Origin: an uncultured Clostridia bacterium
GTDB lineage: Bacteria > Bacillota > Clostridia > Oscillospirales > Ruminococcaceae
Assembly: GCA_947628385.1 (NCBI GenBank)
Contig: CANQZS010000015.1
Span: 1 to 16,455 of the forward strand
Direction of reading: 5' to 3'
DNA length: 16,455 bases
The position numbers and the translations under genes are program-made. Numbering within the stretch: the first letter of the stretch is position 1; each line of letters starts with the position of its first letter. Shown piece by piece: positions 1-5,333 of the stretch. The notes under the pieces are model-generated. The model did no database searches, had not been told where the DNA came from, and saw only the letters and a program-made list of their open reading frames with translations.

Positions 1-912
1 CGAATCCGTTCTCATATAGGTAATAAGACCTACCGCGCCCATTCCCTCAATATCAACGCCCTCATAAAGCGTCTGAGCGGCTTTCATGGTCCTTGCAGCG
101 GCAAATCCGAGCTTTTTTGAAGCCTCCTGCTGCATGGTAGATGTGGTGAACGGAGGTGCGGGAGACTTTCTCCTGACCGATTTTTTTACATCAGTGACCC
201 TATACACCGCGCCCTCAAGGAGCTTCAGCACATTATCCGTTTCAGCCTGAGAATGGAGCTCGGTCTTTTCGCCGTTCATTCCCACAAAGGAAGCTTCAAA
301 CTGCTTCTTTGAGGAGGGTGCGGTCATCTTGGCTTCAATGGACCAATACTCCTCCGGCTTGAAAGCGTTTATCTGTTTTTCGCGGTCAACTATCATCTTT
401 ACCGCCACCGACTGTACTCTTCCCGCGGAAAGATTTCTTCTGACCTTTTTCCAAAGGAACGGAGAAAGCTTGTAGCCGACTATGCGGTCGAGTATACGCC
501 TTGCCTGCTGAGCGTTCACAAGGTCAATATCTATGGAACGCGGGTGAGCCATTCCGTTCTGAACGCCTGTTTTAGTTATCTCGTTGAACGTCACTCTGTT
601 ATTCTCGTCCAGCGGAAGATCAAGTATATGCGCCAGATGCCACGAGATAGCCTCTCCCTCGCGGTCGGGGTCGGTGGCAAGATATACGAAATCCGATTTT
701 CCGGCTTCCTTTTTAAGGCTTTCAATAAGCTCCTCCTTGTTTTTTATATTCACATATACAGGTTCAAATCCATGATCCACATCTACTCCGAGCTTCGATG
801 TGGGAAGATCCCTTACGTGTCCCATAGAAGCTACTACCTCATATCCGCTGCCGAGATATTTTTTTATTGTTTTTGCCTTTGCAGGCGACTCAACTATAAC
901 AAGCTTTGACAT
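1..912 (-). CDS. topA: DNA topoisomerase I, N-terminal part (runs off the window)
   Basis: Type IA topoisomerase, which relaxes negatively supercoiled DNA through a 5'-phosphotyrosine intermediate. The 304 visible residues begin with the Toprim domain: VESPAKAKTI at 7-16 with the conserved Glu8, then the acidic DPDRE motif at 81-85 (D81, D83, E85) that binds Mg2+. The visible part ends at GLITYMRTDS (295-304), whose Tyr299 is the expected catalytic tyrosine. The rest of the core and the C-terminal zinc or topo repeats lie outside the window. The start is the ATG at 912, giving the usual M-S-K-L-V-I-V-E-S-P beginning. The ribosome binding site is weak (GGA, with AAAGGG further back). It lies 53 bp downstream of dprA in the same direction, the common dprA-topA order in Firmicutes. 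No terminator separates the two, so co-transcription is likely. Identity is close to certain. Confidence 0.97.
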   Translation of the reverse strand, partial: MSKLVIVESPAKAKTIKKYLGSGYEVVASMGHVRDLPTSKLGVDVDHGFEPVYVNIKNKEELIESLKKEAGKSDFVYLATDPDREGEAISWHLAHILDLPLDENNRVTFNEITKTGVQNGMAHPRSIDIDLVNAQQARRILDRIVGYKLSPFLWKKVRRNLSAGRVQSVAVKMIVDREKQINAFKPEEYWSIEAKMTAPSSKKQFEASFVGMNGEKTELHSQAETDNVLKLLEGAVYRVTDVKKSVRRKSPAPPFTTSTMQQEASKKLGFAAARTMKAAQTLYEGVDIEGMGAVGLITYMRTDS

Positions 913-944
913 TGTTTATCCAACCCTTTCAAATCTATGAGGAT

Positions 945-956
945 CCGCATATGCGG
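945..956. repeat. small GC-rich palindrome between dprA and topA
   Basis: A perfect 12-bp palindrome (CCGCATATGCGG) lies in the 53-bp gap between the dprA stop and the topA start. On the minus strand it is preceded, not followed, by a T-run, so it does not look like an intrinsic terminator for dprA. It could be an mRNA processing hairpin, a protein site, or chance. Confidence 0.3.
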
Positions 957-965
957 GAAAAAATT

Positions 966-2189
966 TCAATTTGCAGTATAGCTTTGCCCCGCCGATGATG
1001 AAACCGCTCCATCAAGCTCAAGATCGGTAAGCAGCATCAGCATTTCCGAAATATCCTTATCAAATTTTTCCGAAAGCTCGTCTGCAAGCACAGGCTTTCC
1101 GCTTTTTTTCAGGAAATCATATATTTCCGCAGCCTCTCCGTCAAGAACGGACGGATCGAAGCTTTCATTTTCAGGGATCATAATATCCTCCTGCGCGGGA
1201 ATCTGTTTTTCCTGAATTCTTTTTTTGACCTTTGCCTCTGCTTTTTTCTCCTTACGCGGAGGCAGCTCGAAATTGCTTTCCTTTTCGGCATTTGCTATTT
1301 TATGTCCATAATTTTCGTAATATTCATATAATATGTCGTTTACGCCGCAGAGACACGCTGCGCCGTCTCTTATAAGCGAAACGTTTCCTCCGTATCTTTT
1401 GTCGAACAAATTATGCGGCGCAACTGCGAAAACGTCTCTTCCCTGACTGAGAGCAAGTCCTGCCGAGACCAGCGCTCCGCTTTTGATACCGGCTTCCGCG
1501 ACTATAGTTCCCAGCGACAGACCGGTAAGTATCCTGTTTCTTGCGGGAAACGACTGCAATGTTCCCACAGCCTTTGGAAAATATTCTGAAATAAAAAGTC
1601 CGTTTTTTTCTATTTCATCGCGGTATACCGAATTTTCCCTCGGATAATTATAATCGAGCCCGCAGCCGAGCACTGCAATTGTCTTGCCGCCGTTCCTGAC
1701 AGCGGAAATATTTGCCGTAATATCTATTCCCAGCGCAAATCCGCTCACTATAGTTATCCCGAATCCCACAAGCCTTTTGACAAGCGATTCCGTGACCTTT
1801 ACGCTGTAGGAGGACGGTTTTCTTGTTCCCACCACTGAAAGCGAGAAATTATTTTCCAGACAGTCAATATCGCCTCTGCAAAACAGCACCGCAGGCGGAT
1901 TGAATATAGGCTTTAATCTTTCCGGATATTTTTCATCATCGAACGTCAGTATGTAAATATCATGCTTTTCGCAATATGAAATAAGCTCCGTTATCTGTTC
2001 CTCGGTTATCCGTTCCGCAGCCTTGTTTTCGGCAGGATCAAGGAACCTTTTCCTTTTTTCATTATCGAGGATCGCCGTATAAGCCTCCGAAACGTTATCA
2101 TATCCGGACATAAATTCCCAGATACGTTTATTTCCGCAGCCGAAGCAATTTACTAACCAGAGCCATTCAAAAACATTCTGCCTGTCCAT
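966..2189 (-). CDS. dprA: DNA processing protein DprA/Smf
   Basis: DprA binds incoming single-stranded DNA and loads RecA during natural transformation. It is also conserved in species not known to be competent. About 407 residues. An N-terminal helical region (1-100) is followed by the Rossmann-like DprA core with VVGTRKPS (119-126), SGFALGID (149-156), an AVLGCGLDYNYP stretch (about 172-183) and SFPARNRI (213-220). A charged Lys/Glu-rich linker (about 295-345) leads to a C-terminal winged-helix-like domain (about 350-405), the usual DprA layout. I start at the ATG at 2189, nine bases after AGGAG. An in-frame TTG at 2195 lies only about 3 bases after the same ribosome binding site and is less plausible. 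It sits between a TrmH-family methyltransferase and topA. The dprA-topA neighbourhood is normal for Firmicutes and says nothing by itself about competence. Confidence 0.95.
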   Translation of the reverse strand: MDRQNVFEWLWLVNCFGCGNKRIWEFMSGYDNVSEAYTAILDNEKRKRFLDPAENKAAERITEEQITELISYCEKHDIYILTFDDEKYPERLKPIFNPPAVLFCRGDIDCLENNFSLSVVGTRKPSSYSVKVTESLVKRLVGFGITIVSGFALGIDITANISAVRNGGKTIAVLGCGLDYNYPRENSVYRDEIEKNGLFISEYFPKAVGTLQSFPARNRILTGLSLGTIVAEAGIKSGALVSAGLALSQGRDVFAVAPHNLFDKRYGGNVSLIRDGAACLCGVNDILYEYYENYGHKIANAEKESNFELPPRKEKKAEAKVKKRIQEKQIPAQEDIMIPENESFDPSVLDGEAAEIYDFLKKSGKPVLADELSEKFDKDISEMLMLLTDLELDGAVSSSAGQSYTAN

Positions 2190-2224
2190 ATCCAAACACT
2201 CCTCTTCAAAAATTCTGCTGTTTA

Positions 2225-2301
2225 ACAGGCTCTAAGGCAATACCGCACAAAGACCGTCCGAAAATAATGATCTTCCTGCGGTATCGTCCTAAAGAGGCTC
2301 T
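2225..2301. repeat. imperfect 77-bp palindromic element between the methyltransferase gene and dprA
   Basis: A perfect 8-bp inverted repeat (ATACCGCA at 2240-2247, TGCGGTAT at 2277-2284) extends outward imperfectly. CTCTAAGG at 2230-2237 mirrors CTCTTTAGG, the reverse complement of 2288-2296, and there is weaker symmetry out to about 2225 and 2301. Inward, CAAAGACC also partly mirrors GGAAGATC. The whole stretch could fold as one long imperfect hairpin in dprA 5' untranslated RNA. It has no coding capacity and no U-run, so it is not an obvious terminator. A MITE-like or REP-like repeat or a structured leader are the options. Confidence 0.45.
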
Positions 2302-2310
2302 TATGTCTTT

Positions 2311-2335
2311 TTAAAACAGCGGAACGTTATCCCGC
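2311..2335 (-). terminator. weak intrinsic terminator after the methyltransferase gene
   Basis: On the minus strand a 6-bp stem (GCGGGA pairing with TTCCGC, one G-T pair; 2319-2335) with a 5-base loop starts within 10 bases of the methyltransferase stop codon. It is followed by TGTTTTAA. The U-run is short and interrupted, so termination is probably partial. Confidence 0.4.
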
Positions 2336-2340
2336 GTTTA

Positions 2341-3135
2341 TCAGCGATTTTTTCCGTCCGGATCCTTGGTGAATTCCCACATTATGATCCCCGCAGCCAT
2401 TGCCGCGTTAAGGGAATCAATATTCCCATGCATTTTTATAGTGAGCCTTTCGCTGCACATTCTGCTTATCTCATTTGGGAGCCCGTTTCCCTCATTGCCG
2501 ATAAGCACTGCCGCTCCTCCGGAAAAATCACATTCCGTCAGCGGGACTGCATCGCTGTCAACCACTGCCGCAAATGTTTTTATCCCGTTTTTTTCAAACA
2601 GCGGAAATATCTCATCGAACCGTATCTCCATAACATTCAGCCGAAAAAGACTTCCCATTGTGGAGCGCACTGCCTTTGGATTATAAAGCTCGCAACATTC
2701 CGAAAGGAATACTCCGTTTACGCCTACCGCGTCGGCAGTGCGGATAATAGTCCCCAGATTGCCGGGATCCCTTACCTCGTAAAGCAGAATATATCTTCCT
2801 CCGCTCCGGATCATATCCTGAACCGGAAGTCCCCTTGGGATCCTGCACACTGCGAATACTCCCTGTGTATTTCCCGTATCGGAAAGCTTTTCCGCCAATC
2901 CGTCAGTAACGATATATCGTTCCGCTCCGGAAATATCCGTCTGTGAAAAGAATTTTTCCGCACAGCTCTCCGCAGCGAATACCGAGCAAAGCTCCGCTCC
3001 CTCGTTTACCGCGTCGTTTATCAGCCGCACTCCCTCGAGCACGAACATACCTGTTTCTCTGCGATATTTTTTGCTTTCAGAAAGCTTTCTGTACAGCTTT
3101 ATATTTGGATTATCCCTTGAAGAGATATACTGCAT
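2341..3135 (-). CDS. TrmH/SpoU-family RNA 2'-O-ribose methyltransferase
   Basis: SPOUT-class, SAM-dependent methyltransferase expected to 2'-O-methylate a ribosomal or transfer RNA nucleotide. 264 residues. The N-terminal part (1-100; ISSRDNP, then FVLEGVRLINDA) matches the small substrate-binding domain of TrmH-family rRNA methyltransferases. The knotted catalytic domain shows motif 1 RDPGNLGTIIRT (122-133), motif 2 VLIGNEGNGL (210-219) and motif 3 IDSLNAAMAAGI (239-250), all intact. I choose the ATG at 3135 (M-Q-Y-I-S-S-R-D-N-P, typical of the family) over an in-frame GTG at 3144. The ribosome binding site is poor (GGTGGG). It follows rplT after a terminator, a common placement in Clostridia. 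The exact target nucleotide cannot be told from sequence, so no gene symbol is given. Confidence 0.92.
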   Translation of the reverse strand: MQYISSRDNPNIKLYRKLSESKKYRRETGMFVLEGVRLINDAVNEGAELCSVFAAESCAEKFFSQTDISGAERYIVTDGLAEKLSDTGNTQGVFAVCRIPRGLPVQDMIRSGGRYILLYEVRDPGNLGTIIRTADAVGVNGVFLSECCELYNPKAVRSTMGSLFRLNVMEIRFDEIFPLFEKNGIKTFAAVVDSDAVPLTECDFSGGAAVLIGNEGNGLPNEISRMCSERLTIKMHGNIDSLNAAMAAGIIMWEFTKDPDGKNR

Positions 3136-3190
3136 AAGTCCCACCCGTCCGACGGAAATTCCGCAAAATCATACATACCATAATATTCTT

Positions 3191-3233
3191 TAAAAAACTG
3201 CAAAAGTCAGAAGCAAGAATTTTCGCTTCTGAC
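3191..3233 (-). terminator. intrinsic terminator of the infC-rpmI-rplT operon
   Basis: A perfect 9-bp inverted repeat (GTCAGAAGC at 3206-3214, GCTTCTGAC at 3225-3233) with a 10-base loop lies 16 bp downstream of the rplT stop codon. On the minus strand it is followed by TTTTGCAG and then TTTTTT. Clear rho-independent terminator. Confidence 0.85.
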
Positions 3234-3249
3234 CTTAAAGCAATTTAAA

Positions 3250-3603
3250 TTAAAGAGCAGCCTTAGCCTTTTCGGTAAGAGCCGTAAAGCCGGCAGCGTC
3301 ATTTATAGCGATCTCTGAAAGCATTTTTCTGTTAAGCGTAATGCCTGCTTTTTTAAGACCGTTCATAAATGTAGAATAGTTCATACCATTCATTTTGCAA
3401 GCGGCGGAAATTCTTGTTATCCACAGCTTTCTGAAATCACGCTTTTTAAGGCGTCTGCCGATATAAGCGTAATTTCCGGATTTCATAACGGCTTCCTTAG
3501 CCATCTTGAAATGCTTGCTTTTTGAGCCCCAATAGCCCTTAGCCAGCTTTAAAGTTTTATTTCTCCTCTTGCGAGTAGCCATTGCTCCCTTAACACGAGC
3601 CAT
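3250..3603 (-). CDS. rplT: 50S ribosomal protein L20
   Basis: Early-assembling protein of the large ribosomal subunit, needed for folding of 23S rRNA domain II. In Firmicutes and Enterobacteria it also represses its own operon. 117 residues, the normal family length. A very basic N-terminal extension (MARVKGAMATRKRRNKTLKLAKGY and onward) leads into the conserved GRRLKKRDFRKLWITRI segment (about 50-66) and the globular C-terminal domain. The start ATG has a good ribosome binding site (GGAGGT, 8 bases upstream). It is the third gene of infC-rpmI-rplT, 47 bp after rpmI, and is followed by a strong terminator. It is probably autoregulated through the leader RNA upstream of infC. Confidence 0.98.
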   Translation of the reverse strand: MARVKGAMATRKRRNKTLKLAKGYWGSKSKHFKMAKEAVMKSGNYAYIGRRLKKRDFRKLWITRISAACKMNGMNYSTFMNGLKKAGITLNRKMLSEIAINDAAGFTALTEKAKAAL

Positions 3604-3650
3604 GATATTTTACCTCCGTTTTATAAATTTTGTTACCGTTTAGCCGAACC

Positions 3651-3848
3651 TTATTTATAAGGGATAAGCTGTTTTACCGTAGCGGTATTTGCGGAGCCTG
3701 TGTAGCCTGCCGCTCTGTTGATCCTCTTGCGCTTGGTAGCTTTCTGTGTAAGTCTGTGACGTCTGTTTGTTTTCTGGTACTTCACCATACCGCCCTTAGT
3801 GAGCTTAAAGCGTTTTTTTGCACCGGAATGTGTTTTCTGCTTTGGCAT
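3651..3848 (-). CDS. rpmI: 50S ribosomal protein L35
   Basis: Small, highly basic large-subunit protein. 65 residues, the standard length. It begins MPKQKTHSGAKKRFKLT and contains NRRHRLTQKATKRKR, both diagnostic of L35. A strong ribosome binding site (AAAGGAGG) lies 7 bases before the ATG. It lies between infC (42 bp upstream) and rplT (47 bp downstream), the universal bacterial order. Confidence 0.98.
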   Translation of the reverse strand: MPKQKTHSGAKKRFKLTKGGMVKYQKTNRRHRLTQKATKRKRINRAAGYTGSANTATVKQLIPYK

Positions 3849-3890
3849 AATATATCCTCCTTTGATTTGGACAGTTCTGTCTCATAAAAT

Positions 3891-4415
3891 TTATTTTGAA
3901 GCCTTGGGCGAAACGAACATAACAAGAGCGCGCCCCTCCATTTTGGATGGCTTTTCAACCGTACCGACTTCCGCACAAGCGTCCTTGAACTTCTCGAGAA
4001 GCTCTTCGCCGAGATGCGGATGAGCTATGGCGCGTTTTCTGAAACGCACCGAGACCTTTATTTTATCTCCTGCTTTAAGGAATTTCACAGCCTGATTTAC
4101 CTTTGTATTAAAATCGTTCGTGTCGATAGTGGAGAACATTCTTATCTCCTTTATCTCAACGACCTTCTGATTTTTTCTTGCTTCTTTCTCGCGCTTGCTC
4201 TGTTCAAAGACATACTTTCCGTAGTCCATGATCTTACAAACGGGAGGGACAGCCTGAGGCGCGATCTTGACCAGATCGAGCTCCTTTTCATCTGCAAGCT
4301 TAAGAGCTTCCTTAGCGGACATTACTCCGAGTTGACTTCCGTCATTGTCTATAACGCGTATTTCCTTATCGTGGATCTCCTCGTTGATCTGAACATCTTT
4401 GCTGTTATTGCTTAT
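3891..4415 (-). CDS. infC: translation initiation factor IF-3, probable AUA start
   Basis: IF-3 binds the 30S subunit, prevents 70S association and proofreads the start codon and initiator tRNA. About 174 residues. The IF3-N domain (about 8-78) contains VQINEEIHDKEIRVIDNDGSQLGVM. A Lys/Arg-rich linker helix follows (YVFEQSKREKEARKNQ), then the IF3-C domain (about 88-170) with KVNQAVKFLKAGDKIKVSVRFRKR. No ATG, GTG or TTG sits at the usual start. The family alignment begins at the ATA codon 4413-4415, which lies 6 bases after a GGGGGTG ribosome binding site (4422-4428). An in-frame GTG overlaps that site and lacks one of its own, and further upstream the frame enters the leader terminator. A rare start codon fits known IF-3 autoregulation in other bacteria, where AUU is usual. 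Gene identity is certain; the exact start is inferred. Confidence 0.95.
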   Translation of the reverse strand: MSNNSKDVQINEEIHDKEIRVIDNDGSQLGVMSAKEALKLADEKELDLVKIAPQAVPPVCKIMDYGKYVFEQSKREKEARKNQKVVEIKEIRMFSTIDTNDFNTKVNQAVKFLKAGDKIKVSVRFRKRAIAHPHLGEELLEKFKDACAEVGTVEKPSKMEGRALVMFVSPKASK

Positions 4416-4421
4416 GGTAAG

Positions 4422-4428
4422 CACCCCC
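4422..4428 (-). promoter_or_regulatory. infC ribosome binding site that decides the start
   Basis: GGGGGTG on the minus strand differs from the GGAGGTG ideal by one base, which still allows a G-U pair to 16S rRNA. It ends 6 bases before the ATA codon at 4415-4413. No other purine-rich site fits an alternative in-frame start. Confidence 0.7.
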
Positions 4429-4431
4429 AAG

Positions 4432-4466
4432 TAAAATAAAAATGAGCGGAAGAACGTTCCGCTCAT
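4432..4466 (-). terminator. leader terminator (attenuator) in front of infC
   Basis: A perfect 10-bp stem (ATGAGCGGAA at 4442-4451 and its complement at 4457-4466) has a 5-base loop and is followed on the minus strand by TTTTTATTTT. This is a textbook intrinsic terminator, placed between the infC promoter and the infC ribosome binding site. It must therefore be conditional, since infC-rpmI-rplT are essential. This matches L20-controlled transcription attenuation known from Bacillus. Confidence 0.88.
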
Positions 4467-4606
4467 ATCAAACACAAGCACACAGCGCCCTTGGATATAT
4501 ATGGCGCAGTGCGGTCATACCGATATTGACCTCTGCTCGCTCCTGCGGCAGGGTGAGAACGGAAAGTTCTGCTTTATTAGGGCGTTCAAAGCCGCCGACG
4601 CATTAT

Positions 4607-4635
4607 ATTATACACTATATTTTTCCGCTTGTCAA
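4607..4635 (-). promoter_or_regulatory. sigma-A-type promoter of infC-rpmI-rplT
   Basis: A perfect -35 box TTGACA (4630-4635) and a perfect -10 box TATAAT (4607-4612) are separated by exactly 17 bp on the minus strand. The predicted start is near 4600. Such a full-consensus promoter fits a highly expressed translation operon. Confidence 0.92.
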
Positions 4636-4644
4636 GGGTTTTTC

Positions 4645-4666
4645 AAAATTTTCCGGAAAAATTTTT
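4645..4666. promoter_or_regulatory. A/T-tract palindrome upstream of the infC promoter (UP-element-like)
   Basis: AAAATTTT-CCGG-AAAAATTTT is a near-perfect A/T-rich palindrome placed about 10-30 bp upstream of the -35 box, where an UP element bound by the RNA polymerase alpha C-terminal domain would lie. It could also act as a weak terminator for the HTH gene upstream. Both readings are inference. Confidence 0.4.
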
Positions 4667-4686
4667 ATATGGCATTATTTACCTGT

Positions 4687-4749
4687 CTATTCCAAGGACA
4701 GATCTTCATCTGAAAGGATCATCTCACCGTTTTCATCTTCATTTTGAAA
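4687..4749 (-). pseudogene. remnant of a second ribbon-helix-helix gene (3' end only)
   Basis: Bases 4696-4740 repeat exactly the 45 bp at 5081-5125. In frame, the minus strand from 4740 encodes EDENGEMILSDEDLSLE and a TAG stop (4687-4689). That is the acidic C-terminal tail of the ribbon-helix-helix protein encoded upstream, with one Ile-to-Leu change. Homology runs slightly further (Q-N-E-D against Q-Y-E-D) into the last codons of the HTH gene, in a different frame. It has no start codon or ribosome binding site, so it is a leftover of duplication or deletion, not a gene. Confidence 0.75.
4696..4740. repeat. 45-bp direct repeat, copy 1
   Basis: Identical over 45 bp to 5081-5125, 385 bp away. 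The two copies bracket the Xre-type HTH gene. Similarity fades gradually outside the repeat (TATTCCAA against TTATTCAAT on one side). See the remnant gene at 4687-4749. Confidence 0.95.
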
Positions 4750-5047
4750 TATGCTCCAGCAGCAGCTTTAAGGCATCGCTTTTTGCTCTTTCATCGGCTT
4801 TTCTTGAAGCTTCCACCAATTCTGTTTCATATGGAGTCAGCGCCTTTGCTGAAATATGCTGTCTATCCAGAAGATAATCAAGAGTAACATCAAAGCAATC
4901 AGCCATTTTTACAAGCATATCAGGAGCAGGACTTCTTTCTCCGCTTTCATACCTTGAATATGACGTGTCGGAACAATGCAGGTATTCGGCAACTTCATGC
5001 TGCGTCATATGCCGTATTAAGCGGATCTCTTTCAGCTTCAATTCCAT
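4739..5047 (-). CDS. Xre-family helix-turn-helix transcriptional regulator
   Basis: Small cytoplasmic DNA-binding protein, 102 residues. An N-terminal Cro/CI-type HTH spans about 3-62, with MTQHEVAEYLHCSDTSYSRYESG (14-36) holding the turn and recognition helix, then the usual DMLVKMADCFDVTLDYLLDR tail. The C-terminal 40 residues are a charged helix (YETELVEASRKADERAKSDALKLL) that may mediate dimerisation. Target genes are unknown. The ATG at 5047 follows GGAGAAAGCT; an upstream in-frame TTG overlaps that ribosome binding site and is rejected. It lies 24 bp after the ribbon-helix-helix gene and is almost certainly co-transcribed with it. Its TGA stop lies exactly where the repeated remnant sequence begins, so its original C-terminus may have been altered by the rearrangement. 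Confidence 0.9.
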   Translation of the reverse strand: MELKLKEIRLIRHMTQHEVAEYLHCSDTSYSRYESGERSPAPDMLVKMADCFDVTLDYLLDRQHISAKALTPYETELVEASRKADERAKSDALKLLLEHISK

Positions 5048-5071
5048 AGCTTTCTCCAATCGTGATCTATG

Positions 5072-5263
5072 TTATTCAATGGACAGATCTTCATCTGAAA
5101 GGATCATCTCACCGTTTTCATCTTCGTATTGCTTTATCTTAATTTTAACCAGAGTTTCTATCATATTCGCCATTGAACGATTTTCACTTTTAGATATTTT
5201 TTTGATCTTTGCATAGTCAGCAGGATCAAGACGTAATGTGAACTGAGATCTTATAACAGCCAT
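5072..5263 (-). CDS. small ribbon-helix-helix (Arc-like) DNA-binding protein
   Basis: 63 residues. SQFTLRLDP (6-14) fits the N-terminal beta-strand, DYAKIKKISKSENR (16-29) helix A and SMANMIETLVKIKIKQY (30-46) helix B of a MetJ/Arc-type fold. A strongly acidic tail follows (47-63). Such proteins bind operators as dimers and often act as antitoxin-type or plasmid-copy regulators. No toxin gene is visible next to this one. The ATG at 5263 has a strong ribosome binding site (GGAGGT, 7 bases upstream); longer readings run into the terminator hairpin at 5284-5318. It is followed 24 bp later by an Xre regulator. No clear promoter is visible, so expression may depend on read-through. The tail is duplicated at 4687-4740. 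Confidence 0.85.
   Translation of the reverse strand: MAVIRSQFTLRLDPADYAKIKKISKSENRSMANMIETLVKIKIKQYEDENGEMILSDEDLSIE
5081..5125. repeat. 45-bp direct repeat, copy 2
   Basis: Identical to 4696-4740. This copy is the functional 3' end of the ribbon-helix-helix gene, encoding its acidic tail. Confidence 0.95.
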
Positions 5264-5277
5264 TTCTGATACCTCCG

Positions 5278-5318
5278 TCAAAAGATCCGTGCAAAGCACA
5301 AAACACTTTGCACGGATC
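5278..5318 (-). terminator. intrinsic terminator or operator hairpin after the addAB operon
   Basis: A perfect 13-bp inverted repeat (GATCCGTGCAAAG at 5284-5296, complement at 5306-5318) with a 9-base loop lies 15 bp after the stop codon of the membrane protein gene. On the minus strand it is followed by TTTTGA. It should end the mpg-addB-addA transcript. Its proximal end lies about 8 bp from the ribosome binding site of the ribbon-helix-helix gene, so it may also limit or regulate read-through into that gene. Confidence 0.75.
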
Positions 5319-5333
5319 CGGTCTGCATAAACG

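Larger units (their letters stand above)
4416..4600 (-). ncRNA. candidate L20 leader RNA of the infC operon
   Basis: About 185 nt of untranslated RNA between the predicted transcription start (about 4600) and infC. Besides the terminator it can form several short helices on the minus strand. These include AGAAC/GTTCT near 4553-4567, GGTCA/TGACC (4513-4517 with 4527-4531) and GCGCC/GGCGC (4485-4489 with 4503-4507). L20 leaders in Firmicutes occupy this position, mimic the L20 site on 23S rRNA and couple excess L20 to premature termination. Assignment rests on gene order, the terminator and folding potential. I did not trace the antiterminator pairing or match a covariance model. Confidence 0.7.

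Noticed and set aside
2190..2195. TTG start for dprA two codons upstream
   Set aside because: It would sit about 3 bases from the ribosome binding site; the ATG at 2189 has normal spacing.
4416..4481. Longer infC reading frame starting at 4481
   Set aside because: The added 22 residues are encoded in the leader terminator and are not part of the IF-3 family.
4645..4740. Remnant plus palindrome as an insertion sequence end
   Set aside because: No transposase, no target-site duplication of typical size and no inverted terminal repeats pairing with the other side; a local gene duplication explains the repeat better.
4696..5125. CRISPR-like array from the 45-bp repeats
   Set aside because: Only two copies 385 bp apart with a coding gene between them, and the repeat itself is protein-coding.
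5264..5299. Longer N-terminus for the ribbon-helix-helix protein
   Set aside because: It would be encoded inside the terminator hairpin, and the strong ribosome binding site points to the ATG at 5263.
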